Assembly (NCBI GenBank): GCA_036351575.1
Contig: JAZBPJ010000010.1
Span: 1 to 44,843, forward strand
Direction: 5' to 3'
Source: JABDPF01 sp036351575
GTDB lineage: Bacteria > Pseudomonadota > Gammaproteobacteria > Xanthomonadales > SZUA-36
Length of the DNA stretch: 44,843 nt
The notes under the pieces were generated by a model, which had not been told where the DNA came from, did no database searches, and was given only the letters and a program-made list of their open reading frames with translations. A program made the position numbers and the translations under genes. Of the stretch, positions 8,278 through 15,948 are shown piece by piece. How positions within the stretch are numbered: the first letter of the stretch is position 1; every line of letters starts with the position of its first letter.

Positions 8278-10072
8278 ACCAGGACCGTCCCGGCGCGTTG
8301 TAGCCGTAGATCGGTTCATAATCCTCGTCGGCCAGGTTTTCGCCGCGCAGTTCCAGCCTCCAGTCGGGGCGGGCCTGCCAGCCGCCGCGCAGGTTCAGGA
8401 GGTGATAGGCATCCAGCCCGATACCGCCGAAATCCGCGCGGTCCCCGGTATACACCCACTCGATTCCCAGCCAGGAGCCATTGGCGAAATGGCGGTCGAT
8501 CGAAAACGCCGCTTTCTGCTTCGGTCGCCGCAGCAGGGCAGCGCCGGTCGTCAGGTCTTCCGTGTCCTGCAGCGTTGCGCTGGCGCTGACCGCCCATGGG
8601 CCGGCGGCGTAACCGTAGGCAGCCTCGATACCCTGCAGGCGCGCGCGGTCGATGTTGATGGCCTGGAACGCCGGTCCACTGAAGCTGATCAGGTCGTCCA
8701 CTTCGGTTCGGTACAGGGAAATTTCCAGGGATCCGGCGCTCGAATGCCTCCAGCGTACCCCGGCTTCCGCGGAGTTCGAGGACTCGGGGTCGAGATCCGG
8801 ATTGCCTGCGAACAGCCCGCTGAAACCGGGTGAGAACTGTTCATTCAGATTCGGCCCCCTGAACGCGGTGCCATAGCCTGCCATGATTTCCCAATGATCG
8901 TTCAAAGCGTATGCCAGCGCGGCCTGGCCGGTGAACTGACCTGAGAATTCACTGTTGTCGTCCCAGCGACCGCCGATTTGCAGGTTCAGCGGGCCACGGC
9001 TGTGGTCCCAGGTAGCGAAAAGACCGGCATTTCGCCGTTTTTCGTTCCACGAACCCTGCGATTTACCGTTTTCGTCGTACCAGTCCAGGCCGAAGCCAAA
9101 AACATCGTTCGGCCCGGCGGTCAACTGGTGCTGCCAGGACAGCTGCAGGCGCCCGGAGTCGAATCCTGTTCGATAAAAGCCATGATCCGTAGTCAGCTCC
9201 TCGCCCGAGTAACCGGCCAGCAGTTGGTGGCTCCAGGCCGAAGAGATGCGGCCTTCATAGCCGGCCGCGGCGATTGCCTGGTTCGTTGCGGATATGCCCT
9301 GGTCGAACTCGGCCTCGTTGTCCAGGGCGAGCAGGCTGAACGTCCATTTCCCTTCGCCGGACTGGACGGATCCTTTCACGCCCAGGTTGGCCGAGGTGAA
9401 GCCGTCATCGTCCGGATCGTAGGCAAAGCCATTTTCATTCTGGGCGGAAAAACCGCCCACGTCGCGCCAGGCGGCATTGATGCTGACCTGCGCCCGCTCG
9501 CCTTCGTAACCGATGCCGGCCTCGATTTCCCGGGTCTCGTAACTGCCGGCCGTGATCCGTGCATAGGGCTCGGCGGAACTGCGCGTAATCACGTGGATCA
9601 CGCCCCCGATCGAGTCGGACCCGTAAAGGCTGCCGGCCGGTCCGCGAACGACTTCGACCCGTTCGATCTGGTTGAGGGGCAGCTGTTCCCAGACGTAGGA
9701 ACCCGTGTTCGACGAACTCGCCCTGATCCCGTCGATGAGCACGAGTACATGGTTGGAGTTGCTTCCGCGCATGAAAATACTCACCTGGGATCCCGGACCA
9801 CCACTGCGCACAACGTCGATTCCGGGCAGGGTTCGAAGCAGTTCCGCGAGGTCGGGCGCCGCCGAAACCTCAATGTCCTCGCGCGTGATCACGCTGACGG
9901 CGGCGATGGTTTCCTCGAGCGATTCGGGGCGCCGGGAAGGCGTCACCACCAGTACGTGCTCCATTGCGGAAGATACGTTCTCCTGGGCGTGGACAGGGCC
10001 GGCCGGCACGGCCGCGAAGAACAGCAATGCAGGGAAAAAGAATTTGACGTTCAATGTCACTCCATGGCGCAC
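8252..10072 (-). CDS. btuB: TonB-dependent vitamin B12 (cobalamin) outer-membrane receptor
   Basis: A 606-residue outer-membrane gated porin for cobalamin uptake. After a signal peptide (cleavage near VHAQ) comes a TonB box-like EHVLVVTPSR, then the plug domain (about 45-155; VLIDGIRASS, VEVVRGPAGSLYGSDSIGG). A 22-strand-type barrel extends to the C-terminus (SWFISLAWTP). The TonB-box context resembles E. coli BtuB, and the cobalamin riboswitch immediately upstream strongly supports the substrate. The frame opens with GTG at 10072. GTG at 10060 and TTG at 10054 are alternatives; the TTG has GGAG five bases upstream and would give a compact signal peptide starting with NVKFFFPALL. The last 26 bases overlap ygbA on the other strand. 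Confidence 0.93.
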   Translation of the reverse strand: MRHGVTLNVKFFFPALLFFAAVPAGPVHAQENVSSAMEHVLVVTPSRRPESLEETIAAVSVITREDIEVSAAPDLAELLRTLPGIDVVRSGGPGSQVSIFMRGSNSNHVLVLIDGIRASSSNTGSYVWEQLPLNQIERVEVVRGPAGSLYGSDSIGGVIHVITRSSAEPYARITAGSYETREIEAGIGYEGERAQVSINAAWRDVGGFSAQNENGFAYDPDDDGFTSANLGVKGSVQSGEGKWTFSLLALDNEAEFDQGISATNQAIAAAGYEGRISSAWSHQLLAGYSGEELTTDHGFYRTGFDSGRLQLSWQHQLTAGPNDVFGFGLDWYDENGKSQGSWNEKRRNAGLFATWDHSRGPLNLQIGGRWDDNSEFSGQFTGQAALAYALNDHWEIMAGYGTAFRGPNLNEQFSPGFSGLFAGNPDLDPESSNSAEAGVRWRHSSAGSLEISLYRTEVDDLISFSGPAFQAINIDRARLQGIEAAYGYAAGPWAVSASATLQDTEDLTTGAALLRRPKQKAAFSIDRHFANGSWLGIEWVYTGDRADFGGIGLDAYHLLNLRGGWQARPDWRLELRGENLADEDYEPIYGYNAPGRSWFISLAWTP

Positions 10073-10087
10073 ACCCGCGCCTGCGGT

Positions 10088-10144
10088 GCGTTACGGAGTG
10101 GGGTCGAAGATCAGGGTGCTGACCCCGGCTGCCCTCCGCAACGC
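10088..10144 (-). promoter_or_regulatory. long hairpin in the btuB leader (riboswitch expression platform)
   Basis: On the minus strand an 11-base arm (10134-10144) pairs with 10088-10098 with a single G-U wobble. Inside it a 6-base GGGGTC/GACCCC stem (10121-10126 with 10100-10105) closes a 15-base loop. The structure lies between the riboswitch aptamer and the start codon. No T-run follows, so it does not look like an intrinsic terminator. Control of translation initiation or Rho access is the likelier mode. Confidence 0.55.
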
Positions 10145-10147
10145 GGT

Positions 10148-10347
10148 TACTGAGTCTTCGGGCCGGTCTCCGGACTCGCGATCGATCGATGACTGATTCC
10201 CGTGACGCCTTCCCGCACGAAGTGCAGTGGCCTGGCCGCGGGTCGCCGGTTAAATGGCGCGTTCGCTTACCGTTGCGGGGGCAGTGCCGGGTTTTCACCG
10301 GCTTCCCGTTTCACCCGCCGACCTTGAAAACGGAATCTCGAAGGTCG
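10148..10347 (-). promoter_or_regulatory. cobalamin (adenosylcobalamin-type) riboswitch
   Basis: Read on the minus strand, this stretch shows the conserved core of the cobalamin riboswitch in order. There is a GACCTT/AAGGTC stem at the 5' side, then GGGTGAAACGGGAAGCCGGTG, then GGCACTGCCCCCGCAACGGT. The B12 box follows (GGCCACTGC ... GGGAAGGC, 10207-10232), and finally a CGGAGACCGGCC segment closed by GAGTC/GACTC. Edges are estimated from the outermost pairing arms. It lies directly upstream of btuB in the same orientation, so cobalamin should repress the receptor. The region 10073-10429 is otherwise gene-free and holds only this riboswitch, the downstream hairpin, the fadE terminator and a -10-like element. 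Confidence 0.95.
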
Positions 10348-10365
10348 TTGCGCGGGCACCCAAAG

Positions 10366-10403
10366 CAACAAAACCCCGCCGCGGCCGAACCGGCCGGGCG
10401 GGG
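10366..10403 (-). terminator. intrinsic terminator after fadE
   Basis: On the minus strand a GC-rich hairpin (10403-10374) has an outer 7-bp stem CCCCGCC/GGCGGGG, a one-base bulge and an inner 6-bp CGGCCG self-pairing stem with a 3-base loop. It is followed by TTTTGTTGCTTT. It lies 27 bases past the fadE stop and immediately ahead of the btuB riboswitch. Confidence 0.8.
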
Positions 10404-10408
10404 TGTTG

Positions 10409-10417
10409 AGTATAACA
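10409..10417 (-). promoter_or_regulatory. extended -10 element (TGTTATACT) between fadE and terminator
   Basis: On the minus strand TGTTATACT matches an extended -10 (TGn plus TATACT) just after the fadE stop. It is the best promoter-like element available for btuB, but it lies before the terminator hairpin. No good -35 is seen. Weakly supported. Confidence 0.3.
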
Positions 10418-10429
10418 GCTGTGTCGTCG

Positions 10430-12898
10430 TCAGGCTGCGTGTTGCGTGTCGGCCGGCGGCTCCGACGGGCGACCCGCACGCAGGTCCTCGGTATCGAACT
10501 CGTCCACCGCGATGATTTCGAGAACCAGGCTGCGAACATGCCTGAGAGTGCTTGCTTCTTCCTGCGTCAGCACCGATTTGTCGAGCGCGTTCTGAAGCTG
10601 TTCGTCCCAGGTGTAACCCTCGATTTCGCCGGCCTTGATTGCTTTCAGAAGCTTGCGCTCGATCGGATCCGACTGGATGACCAGGGGCAGCGCTTCTTCC
10701 ATCGTATTGACCGGGTGACCGGACTCCGCTGACTTGAACACACCGTGCGTCAGGCGTTCACGCGTATCCGAGGGCGCCAGCAGCAGCTGTGCGACGCGAT
10801 GCGTCAGGCGGTCGCCCGGTGCGCGTTCGCGACGGCCGAAGGGGAACACGATAAAGCCGAGCAGCAGGCTCAGCGCCCGGTTCGGGAAGTTATCCACGAC
10901 TTTCTGCAACGCGACCTGGATGTTGTAGATCGAATTGTGGAAGGTCCAGGCAACGATGGCCTGGTCGGCAGCGGGCCGGCCCTGGGCCTCGAAGCGCTTG
11001 AGGACGGCCGAACTGATGTAGAGGTGGCTGAGCACATCACCCAGACGAGCGGAAACATGTTCCTTCTGCTTCAGTTTTCCGCCGAGGATCAGCATCGAGA
11101 AGTCGGAGACGAATGCCAGCGCAGCCGAATAGCGCGAGAGCTTCCTGTAGTACTTGGCCGTTTTGCGGTCGCGCGGAACGCTGGCGAACTTGCCGAAACT
11201 CAGCCCGAGAACGAAGCTGCGCACGGCGTTGCGGATCGAGTACCCGACGTGCGCGAACAGGATGTTGTCGAATTGCTCCACCCGTTGCTGCTTGTTCTCT
11301 ATGCGGGCCGCTTCCATTTCCTTCAGCACGTAGGGATGACAGCGAATGGCCCCCTGGCCGAAGATCATCAGGCTGCGGGTCAGGATATTGGCGCCTTCCA
11401 CGGTGATCGAGACCGGGATGCTCTCCCACGAGCGTCCAAGGTAATTGCGCGGACCCAGGATCACTCCCTTGCCGCCGTGCACGTCCATGGCGTCACGGAT
11501 CACGTCGCGGGCCATCTCGGTCGTGTGATACTTGGCAATTGCAGAGGTGACCGCGGGTTTTTCGCCGAGGTCGACGGCGGTTGCCGTCATGCGCGAGACG
11601 GCCGCCTGTGCGTAGGTCAGGCCCGCAATTCGCGCCAGCGGCGACTCGATACCCTCGAAGCGACCGATCGGCATGTTGAACTGCTTCCGAATGCGGGCAT
11701 AGGCGCCGGTAGCACGGGCGCCCATCTTGCTTCCGCCCGCGGAGGTCGCCGGCAGGGTGATCGCGCGACCCACGGAGAGGCATTCGATCAGCATGCGCCA
11801 GCCCTGGCCCGCTCTCTCGACGCCGCCGACGAGCGCGTCCAGCGGCACGAATACGTCTTTTCCGCGAATCGGACCGTTTATGAACGGCAGGTTGCAGGGC
11901 ATGTGCCGCTTGGTGGCCTCGAGCCCCTTGGTTCCGCGCGGAATCAGCGCCAGGCTGATGCCGAGTTTTTTCTTGTCACCGATCAGGCCGTCCGGATCGT
12001 ACATCTGGAACGCGATACCGATCAGGGTCGCAACCGAGGACAGGGTGATGTAACGCTTGTCGAAATTCATTCGAATCCCGATCACTTCCTTGCCTTTGTA
12101 CTGACCCTTGCAGACGATGCCATAGTCGGGCAAAGATGTGGCGTCTGAGCCTACCGTTGGACCCGTCAGGCCGAAGGCTGGTATTTCCTCTCCGCGCGCC
12201 AGGCGGGGGAGGTAATAGTTTTTCTGTTCCTCGGTGCCGTAATGGAGCAACAGTTCGGCCGGACCCAGCGAGTTCGGGACGGCTACCGTCGACGATGTAA
12301 CGTTGCAGACCGAGGAGATTTTTTGAATTACGGCCCGGTGCGCCAGCGCGCTGAAGCCGAGACCGCCGTATTCCTTGGGAATGATCATGCCGAAGAAGCG
12401 GTTTTTCTTCAGAAACTCCCAGGTGTCGGGATGCAGGTCGGCGTCAACGTGGGTGATTTCCCAGGAGCGGGTCATCTTGCAGAGCTCCTCGACGGGGCCA
12501 TCCAGGAACTGCTGTTCTTCAAGCGTCAGCTCGGGGTAGGGCATCTTCTGCAGCTGTTTCCAGTCCGGGTTGCCGGCGAAAAGCTCGCCTTCCCAGCCGA
12601 CGGTGCCGGCATCGAGCGCGACCTGTTCGGTCTCGGATATTTCCGGAAGCATCGCGCGGAACTGCTTCAGGAATGGCCCGCTGATGAATTGCTGCCGCCA
12701 GGGTTTGAAGTTGAGCGGTACTGCAACAATGGCGAACAGCACGGCTGTCACGATCAGGGTAAGCGGGGAGATGGCGCCCGCAGCGCCCATCGCCACGATG
12801 CCCGCGGCCATGGCGCCTGTCCAGACGAGCAGGGTGGTGCCGTAAAAGGCGCAGCCCAGGGAAATCGCCGCCAATATCAGAATCATCAACCAGATCAT
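10430..12898 (-). CDS. fadE: acyl-CoA dehydrogenase FadE
   Basis: An 822-residue FadE-type acyl-CoA dehydrogenase, which catalyses the first oxidation of fatty-acid beta-oxidation and passes electrons through FAD to ETF. The N-terminus carries two or three hydrophobic helices (about 1-65), marking membrane association. The acyl-CoA dehydrogenase core follows (about 90-560), with FGMIIPKEYGGLG, AFGLTGPTVGSD and VHGGKGVILGPRNYLGR. A FadE-specific C-terminal domain ends the protein. The ATG at 12898 is chosen because AGGAG lies eight bases upstream; ATG 12904 is too close to it. Length matches E. coli FadE (about 814). Divergent from a TetR regulator across a gap with a palindrome, which suggests fatty-acid-responsive control. 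Confidence 0.95.
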   Translation of the reverse strand: MIWLMILILAAISLGCAFYGTTLLVWTGAMAAGIVAMGAAGAISPLTLIVTAVLFAIVAVPLNFKPWRQQFISGPFLKQFRAMLPEISETEQVALDAGTVGWEGELFAGNPDWKQLQKMPYPELTLEEQQFLDGPVEELCKMTRSWEITHVDADLHPDTWEFLKKNRFFGMIIPKEYGGLGFSALAHRAVIQKISSVCNVTSSTVAVPNSLGPAELLLHYGTEEQKNYYLPRLARGEEIPAFGLTGPTVGSDATSLPDYGIVCKGQYKGKEVIGIRMNFDKRYITLSSVATLIGIAFQMYDPDGLIGDKKKLGISLALIPRGTKGLEATKRHMPCNLPFINGPIRGKDVFVPLDALVGGVERAGQGWRMLIECLSVGRAITLPATSAGGSKMGARATGAYARIRKQFNMPIGRFEGIESPLARIAGLTYAQAAVSRMTATAVDLGEKPAVTSAIAKYHTTEMARDVIRDAMDVHGGKGVILGPRNYLGRSWESIPVSITVEGANILTRSLMIFGQGAIRCHPYVLKEMEAARIENKQQRVEQFDNILFAHVGYSIRNAVRSFVLGLSFGKFASVPRDRKTAKYYRKLSRYSAALAFVSDFSMLILGGKLKQKEHVSARLGDVLSHLYISSAVLKRFEAQGRPAADQAIVAWTFHNSIYNIQVALQKVVDNFPNRALSLLLGFIVFPFGRRERAPGDRLTHRVAQLLLAPSDTRERLTHGVFKSAESGHPVNTMEEALPLVIQSDPIERKLLKAIKAGEIEGYTWDEQLQNALDKSVLTQEEASTLRHVRSLVLEIIAVDEFDTEDLRAGRPSEPPADTQHAA

Positions 12899-13011
12899 GT
12901 GCATTACTCCTGTCAAAGCGGATGTCTGTGCCTCGACATCCCTGAATCCATTGGACAAATCAGCGCAGAAAGCATTTCTTCAGAGCGGGAATTGCAATCT
13001 TTTCGCTTTCA

Positions 13012-13029
13012 CCATACGCTAGAGTATGG
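13012..13029. promoter_or_regulatory. candidate TetR operator between fadE and tetR
   Basis: CCATAC-GCTAGA-GTATGG is a perfect 6-bp inverted repeat with a 6-base spacer. It lies 114 bases upstream of fadE and 91 bases upstream of the divergent TetR gene. The size and symmetry suit a TetR dimer. Binding is inferred from position. Confidence 0.45.
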
Positions 13030-13119
13030 AAAACAGGCGACAGCAAGTCAACCAGTGATGCGACAAAGCGCTAAACTTCGGTTTGCCCATTTCCAACCCG
13101 ACAGATACGCGGTGGTTCC

Positions 13120-13692
13120 GTGAGCAAGAATGAAAAGAAAACACTGACCGCTTCCGACTGGGAGCAGGCGGCCCTTGAACTGGTGGCGGAAAAAGGCGTG
13201 ACGGCGCTGGCCATCGAACCGCTCGCCAAGAGGATGGGCGTGACAAAGGGTAGCTTTTACTGGCATTTCGGCAGCCGTGACGAACTTCTCGAGCGCGCAC
13301 TGCATCGCTGGGAAGAGCACGACCGGCGCAACCTGAACCGTTCGCTTGGCGAGATAGACGATCCCCGTGAGCGCCTGGTCTCATTCTTCAGGCGCGTGGG
13401 CAAGGAACGGCTGACCCACGAAGTCTACAACGAGTTGTGCTCCGCTTCGGGGCACCGGCAGGTGGAACCGGTGCTGGAACGCGTAGCGGAACGCCGCATG
13501 CAGCACCTGTCGGCCGCTTTCGAAGAACTCGGCATGGGCCGCGATAGCGCGCGTTACCGGGCACGGCTGACCTATTCGGTCTACCTCGGCTTCCTGCAAT
13601 TGCAACGCCAGCACCAGGCGCCTTTGCGGAGCAGCGAATCTTTCGATTCCTACATCGAGCACGTCATCAAGACCCTGATCCCCGCTTCCTGA
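13120..13692 (+). CDS. TetR/AcrR family transcriptional regulator
   Basis: A 190-residue DNA-binding repressor. The N-terminal TetR helix-turn-helix (about 12-58) includes ALAIEPLAKRMGVTKGSFYW and HFGSRDELLERAL, a classic recognition-helix sequence. The C-terminal half (about 70-190) is a variable helical ligand-binding/dimer domain with no motif that names its ligand. Start is GTG at 13120; no in-frame ATG is available nearby and the Shine-Dalgarno is weak. It is divergent from fadE with a palindrome in the shared 221-base gap, so regulation of fadE by acyl-CoA or a similar ligand is a reasonable inference. It is not recognisably FadR (GntR family), and I cannot assign it to PsrA or FabR. 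Confidence 0.88.
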   Translation: MSKNEKKTLTASDWEQAALELVAEKGVTALAIEPLAKRMGVTKGSFYWHFGSRDELLERALHRWEEHDRRNLNRSLGEIDDPRERLVSFFRRVGKERLTHEVYNELCSASGHRQVEPVLERVAERRMQHLSAAFEELGMGRDSARYRARLTYSVYLGFLQLQRQHQAPLRSSESFDSYIEHVIKTLIPAS

Positions 13693-13784
13693 TCATCCAA
13701 TTGAAGCCCGCGTCCACGGCGCGTTCTTCTATACTTTCTCAGCAGGCGTTTAAACCCTCGGGTGCGCAGGCACATCCAACTATC

Positions 13785-14360
13785 ATGACGGGAGTTGCAG
13801 CGGCGATGCCGAAAACGGTTGCCGGACAACCTGACGAAGACAGCGGACTGGTCCGGCAAGCCAGGCACGGTGACGAGCAGGCTTTCGAGCAGCTGTATCG
13901 CCGACACCGCAACCGGGTGTACGGCATCATCTGGCGACTTTGCGGCGGTGACCCGGCGTTGGCCGAAGACATGCTCCAGGAGGCGTTTGTCCGTGCCTGG
14001 ACAAAGCTGGAGAGTTTTCGGGGTGACAGCCGGTTTTCGACCTGGCTCTATCGGCTGGCGGTGAACGTGGCGCTCAGCGATCGGCGAATAAGGGTCAGGC
14101 GCCTGGAGCGCGAAACGGCGCTCGAGGGACGGGCCGAGAGAATGGCGACGGGAGCGAAGGACGTTTACGCGGACAAGAACATGGATCTGGAGCAAGCCAT
14201 CGCGCAATTGCCCGAACGGGCACGGACCGTGCTGGTACTTTTTGATATTGAAGGGTACAGCCACGCCGAGATTGCAGAGATCGCCGACATGGCCGTCGGC
14301 TCCTCGAAGGCGCAATTGCACCGGGCCCGTAAATTGATTCGGGAGGAACTGGAGAGATGA
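13785..14360 (+). CDS. RNA polymerase ECF-type sigma factor
   Basis: A sigma-70 family, ECF subfamily protein of about 191 residues. Region 2 (about 30-95) shows EQAFEQLYRRHRNRVYGIIW, EDMLQEAFVRAWTKL and FSTWLYRLAVNVAL. Region 4 (about 130-185) shows LPERARTVLVLFDIEGYSHA followed by an HTH (EIAEIADMAVGSSKAQLHRA). The start is uncertain: ATG 13785 is taken; ATG 13806 has GGGAG 11 bases upstream; the frame also extends to a TTG at 13701. The stop overlaps the next gene as ATGA, so sigma factor and its presumed membrane regulator are translated together. Target promoters are unknown, and the operon is a natural candidate for autoregulation. Confidence 0.9.
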   Translation: MTGVAAAMPKTVAGQPDEDSGLVRQARHGDEQAFEQLYRRHRNRVYGIIWRLCGGDPALAEDMLQEAFVRAWTKLESFRGDSRFSTWLYRLAVNVALSDRRIRVRRLERETALEGRAERMATGAKDVYADKNMDLEQAIAQLPERARTVLVLFDIEGYSHAEIAEIADMAVGSSKAQLHRARKLIREELER

Positions 14361-14923
14361 GTTCTAAAATCAGCGAACAGCAACTGCTTGCCAGGCTGGC
14401 CGGTCTGCCGCGTGAAATACCGCCGGCCAATGACCCCTGGGACCGGATTGCATCACGGCTTGGGCAGGAGCGGGCGGCTTCACGAAAGGCTCCGACTGCG
14501 GCCTGGCGGCATCCGCGCAGGATGTTGCAGGCCGTCGCGGCTGTTGCCGTTTTGGGTATCGCCGTTGTGCTTTTCATGGGTCCGCAAGTCGAACAGGTGC
14601 AGCCGGGGGCTGAGCGCATTGTCCTGGAGAAGCCGGGCATGCCCACCGCTCTGGCCGGCAGCGAGGCTGAATACCGCGCCGCTTTTCGCGAATTTATCCC
14701 GCTTGGTGAGGCCAAACCGGATCTGTCTGCAATGACGGTGGAAACGATCGAAACCGGCTGGGCCGACCTTCGACAGGTAGAACTGGAACTCGCGGGCGCA
14801 TTGGCGCGCGACCCGGCCGATCCCTTCCTGAACAAACGAATGCTTGAACTGAGAGCGAGGCAACTGGGTTTTTTGAGACAGCTGGCCGCGCTTGACCGAA
14901 GTAACAGGAGATTGACGATATGA
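14357..14923 (+). CDS. single-pass membrane protein in anti-sigma position
   Basis: A 188-residue protein with a cytoplasmic N-terminal part (about 1-52), one transmembrane helix (about 55-75; LQAVAAVAVLGIAVVLFMG) and a periplasmic C-terminal part of about 110 residues. That topology and the four-base overlap with the ECF sigma gene fit an anti-sigma factor that holds the sigma at the membrane. The zinc-binding HxxxCxxC motif of the common ZAS class is absent; the protein has no obvious Cys/His cluster. The C-terminal region is rich in Leu, Arg and Ala and looks helical (ELELAGALARDPADPFLNK). Function is inferred from position and topology, not from a recognised domain. Confidence 0.7.
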   Translation: MSSKISEQQLLARLAGLPREIPPANDPWDRIASRLGQERAASRKAPTAAWRHPRRMLQAVAAVAVLGIAVVLFMGPQVEQVQPGAERIVLEKPGMPTALAGSEAEYRAAFREFIPLGEAKPDLSAMTVETIETGWADLRQVELELAGALARDPADPFLNKRMLELRARQLGFLRQLAALDRSNRRLTI

Positions 14924-15816
14924 ATAACCGCGCAATGAAGGAATTGACACGGTGGTCCCTGGGGCTGCTGTTCATGGCGCCGTCGCTGGCACTGGCGGCG
15001 GAAGACATCGACAGCAGGCACGAAATGCCGGGTGATGGACTGGTACAGGTGGAAAACCTGGCCGGTGGCGTGGAGTTCACGACCTGGGACCGCGATGAAG
15101 TCCAGCTAAGGGGCCGGGTCGCCGACGATGTCGAGGAAGTGGAAATCGAGACCACGGCCAATGGAATCCGGGTGGTGGTGCGCAACAAGCGCAATCGGCG
15201 CCAGATCGATCCGACGTATCTCCACCTGAAGGTTCCAACCGGCGCCAGCATCGAGGCGGAAAGCGTCAGCGCGGATCTGTCCGTGTCCGGGAGCAGGGGC
15301 GAGAGCGTGACGCTGGAAACGGTCAGCGGTGACGTGGAAGTAGAGGCCAGGAGCGCGCGCATCGAGGTCGCCTCGGTGAGCGGGGATGTCGAGTTTGAAG
15401 GCGAGGCTGAGCGCATGTCCGCGGAGTCGGTCAGCGGGGATGTCGTGCTGATCGGAGTGCGCGCCGAGGTGGAAGCCAGCACGGTTTCCGGTGACGTAAC
15501 CCTGGAAGGCGGCATTATCAACAACGGCCGCTTCGAGACCGTGTCCGGTGAGATCAACCTGGTGCTGGAACTGGCGGACGGCGGTCGGCTGGACTGCGAC
15601 GCGATGAGCGGCGATATCAGCCTGCGGCTTCCTGCAGACCAGCAGGCTGCGTTCATGGCACAGAGTTACAGCGGCGAGATCAACTCGGAATTCGGTGACC
15701 CCAGGCGGAATTCAGGGAGCCCTTCCGGCCAGATTCTCAAGGCGAAAGCCGGGGACAACGGCGCCCGCATCCGGCTGGAGACGTTCAGCGGGGATATTTC
15801 CATCCGCGCCCGCTGA
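14920..15816 (+). CDS. DUF4097-type exported beta-strand repeat protein
   Basis: A 298-residue exported protein. The signal peptide ends near LALAAED (about residue 26). The rest is a beta-helix-like domain of the DUF4097 kind. Its short recurring motif is TVSGDV, SVSGDV, AMSGDI, YSGEI and FSGDI, spaced about 15-30 residues apart from residue 105 to the C-terminus. There is no lipobox and no membrane anchor, so it should be periplasmic or surface-exposed. Start ATG 14920 overlaps the previous gene as ATGA and has AGGAGA eight bases upstream. It is the last gene of the sigma/membrane protein operon and is followed by a strong terminator. It may be the envelope sensor input or the output of that system; the family has no proven role. 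Confidence 0.85.
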   Translation: MNNRAMKELTRWSLGLLFMAPSLALAAEDIDSRHEMPGDGLVQVENLAGGVEFTTWDRDEVQLRGRVADDVEEVEIETTANGIRVVVRNKRNRRQIDPTYLHLKVPTGASIEAESVSADLSVSGSRGESVTLETVSGDVEVEARSARIEVASVSGDVEFEGEAERMSAESVSGDVVLIGVRAEVEASTVSGDVTLEGGIINNGRFETVSGEINLVLELADGGRLDCDAMSGDISLRLPADQQAAFMAQSYSGEINSEFGDPRRNSGSPSGQILKAKAGDNGARIRLETFSGDISIRAR

Positions 15817-15839
15817 CAGTTCAACCGCAACTCGACCGG

Positions 15840-15877
15840 CAGGCGGGCCGCGAGCAATCGCGGCCCGCCTGTTTTTT
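15840..15877 (+). terminator. strong intrinsic terminator after the sigma/DUF4097 operon
   Basis: A perfect 14-bp stem (15840-15853 with 15858-15871, CAGGCGGGCCGCGA and its complement) with a GCAA tetraloop is followed by six T residues. It lies 24 bases past the DUF4097 stop. Confidence 0.95.
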
Positions 15878-15948
15878 GGCCAGCCAGAACATTGCACCGG
15901 TATCCTGCAGGATGGCTGAGGGCAGGCGCGAGTGCTGCAATGTTCGGG

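Noticed and set aside
8978..10153. A 391-codon open frame on the plus strand opposite btuB and running toward the riboswitch
   Set aside because: Opposite clear receptor and plug motifs; no domain and no start signal.
10745..12148. A 467-codon open frame on the plus strand inside fadE
   Set aside because: It lies wholly opposite conserved FadE sequence, and its translation shows no fold-like hydrophobic pattern or motif.
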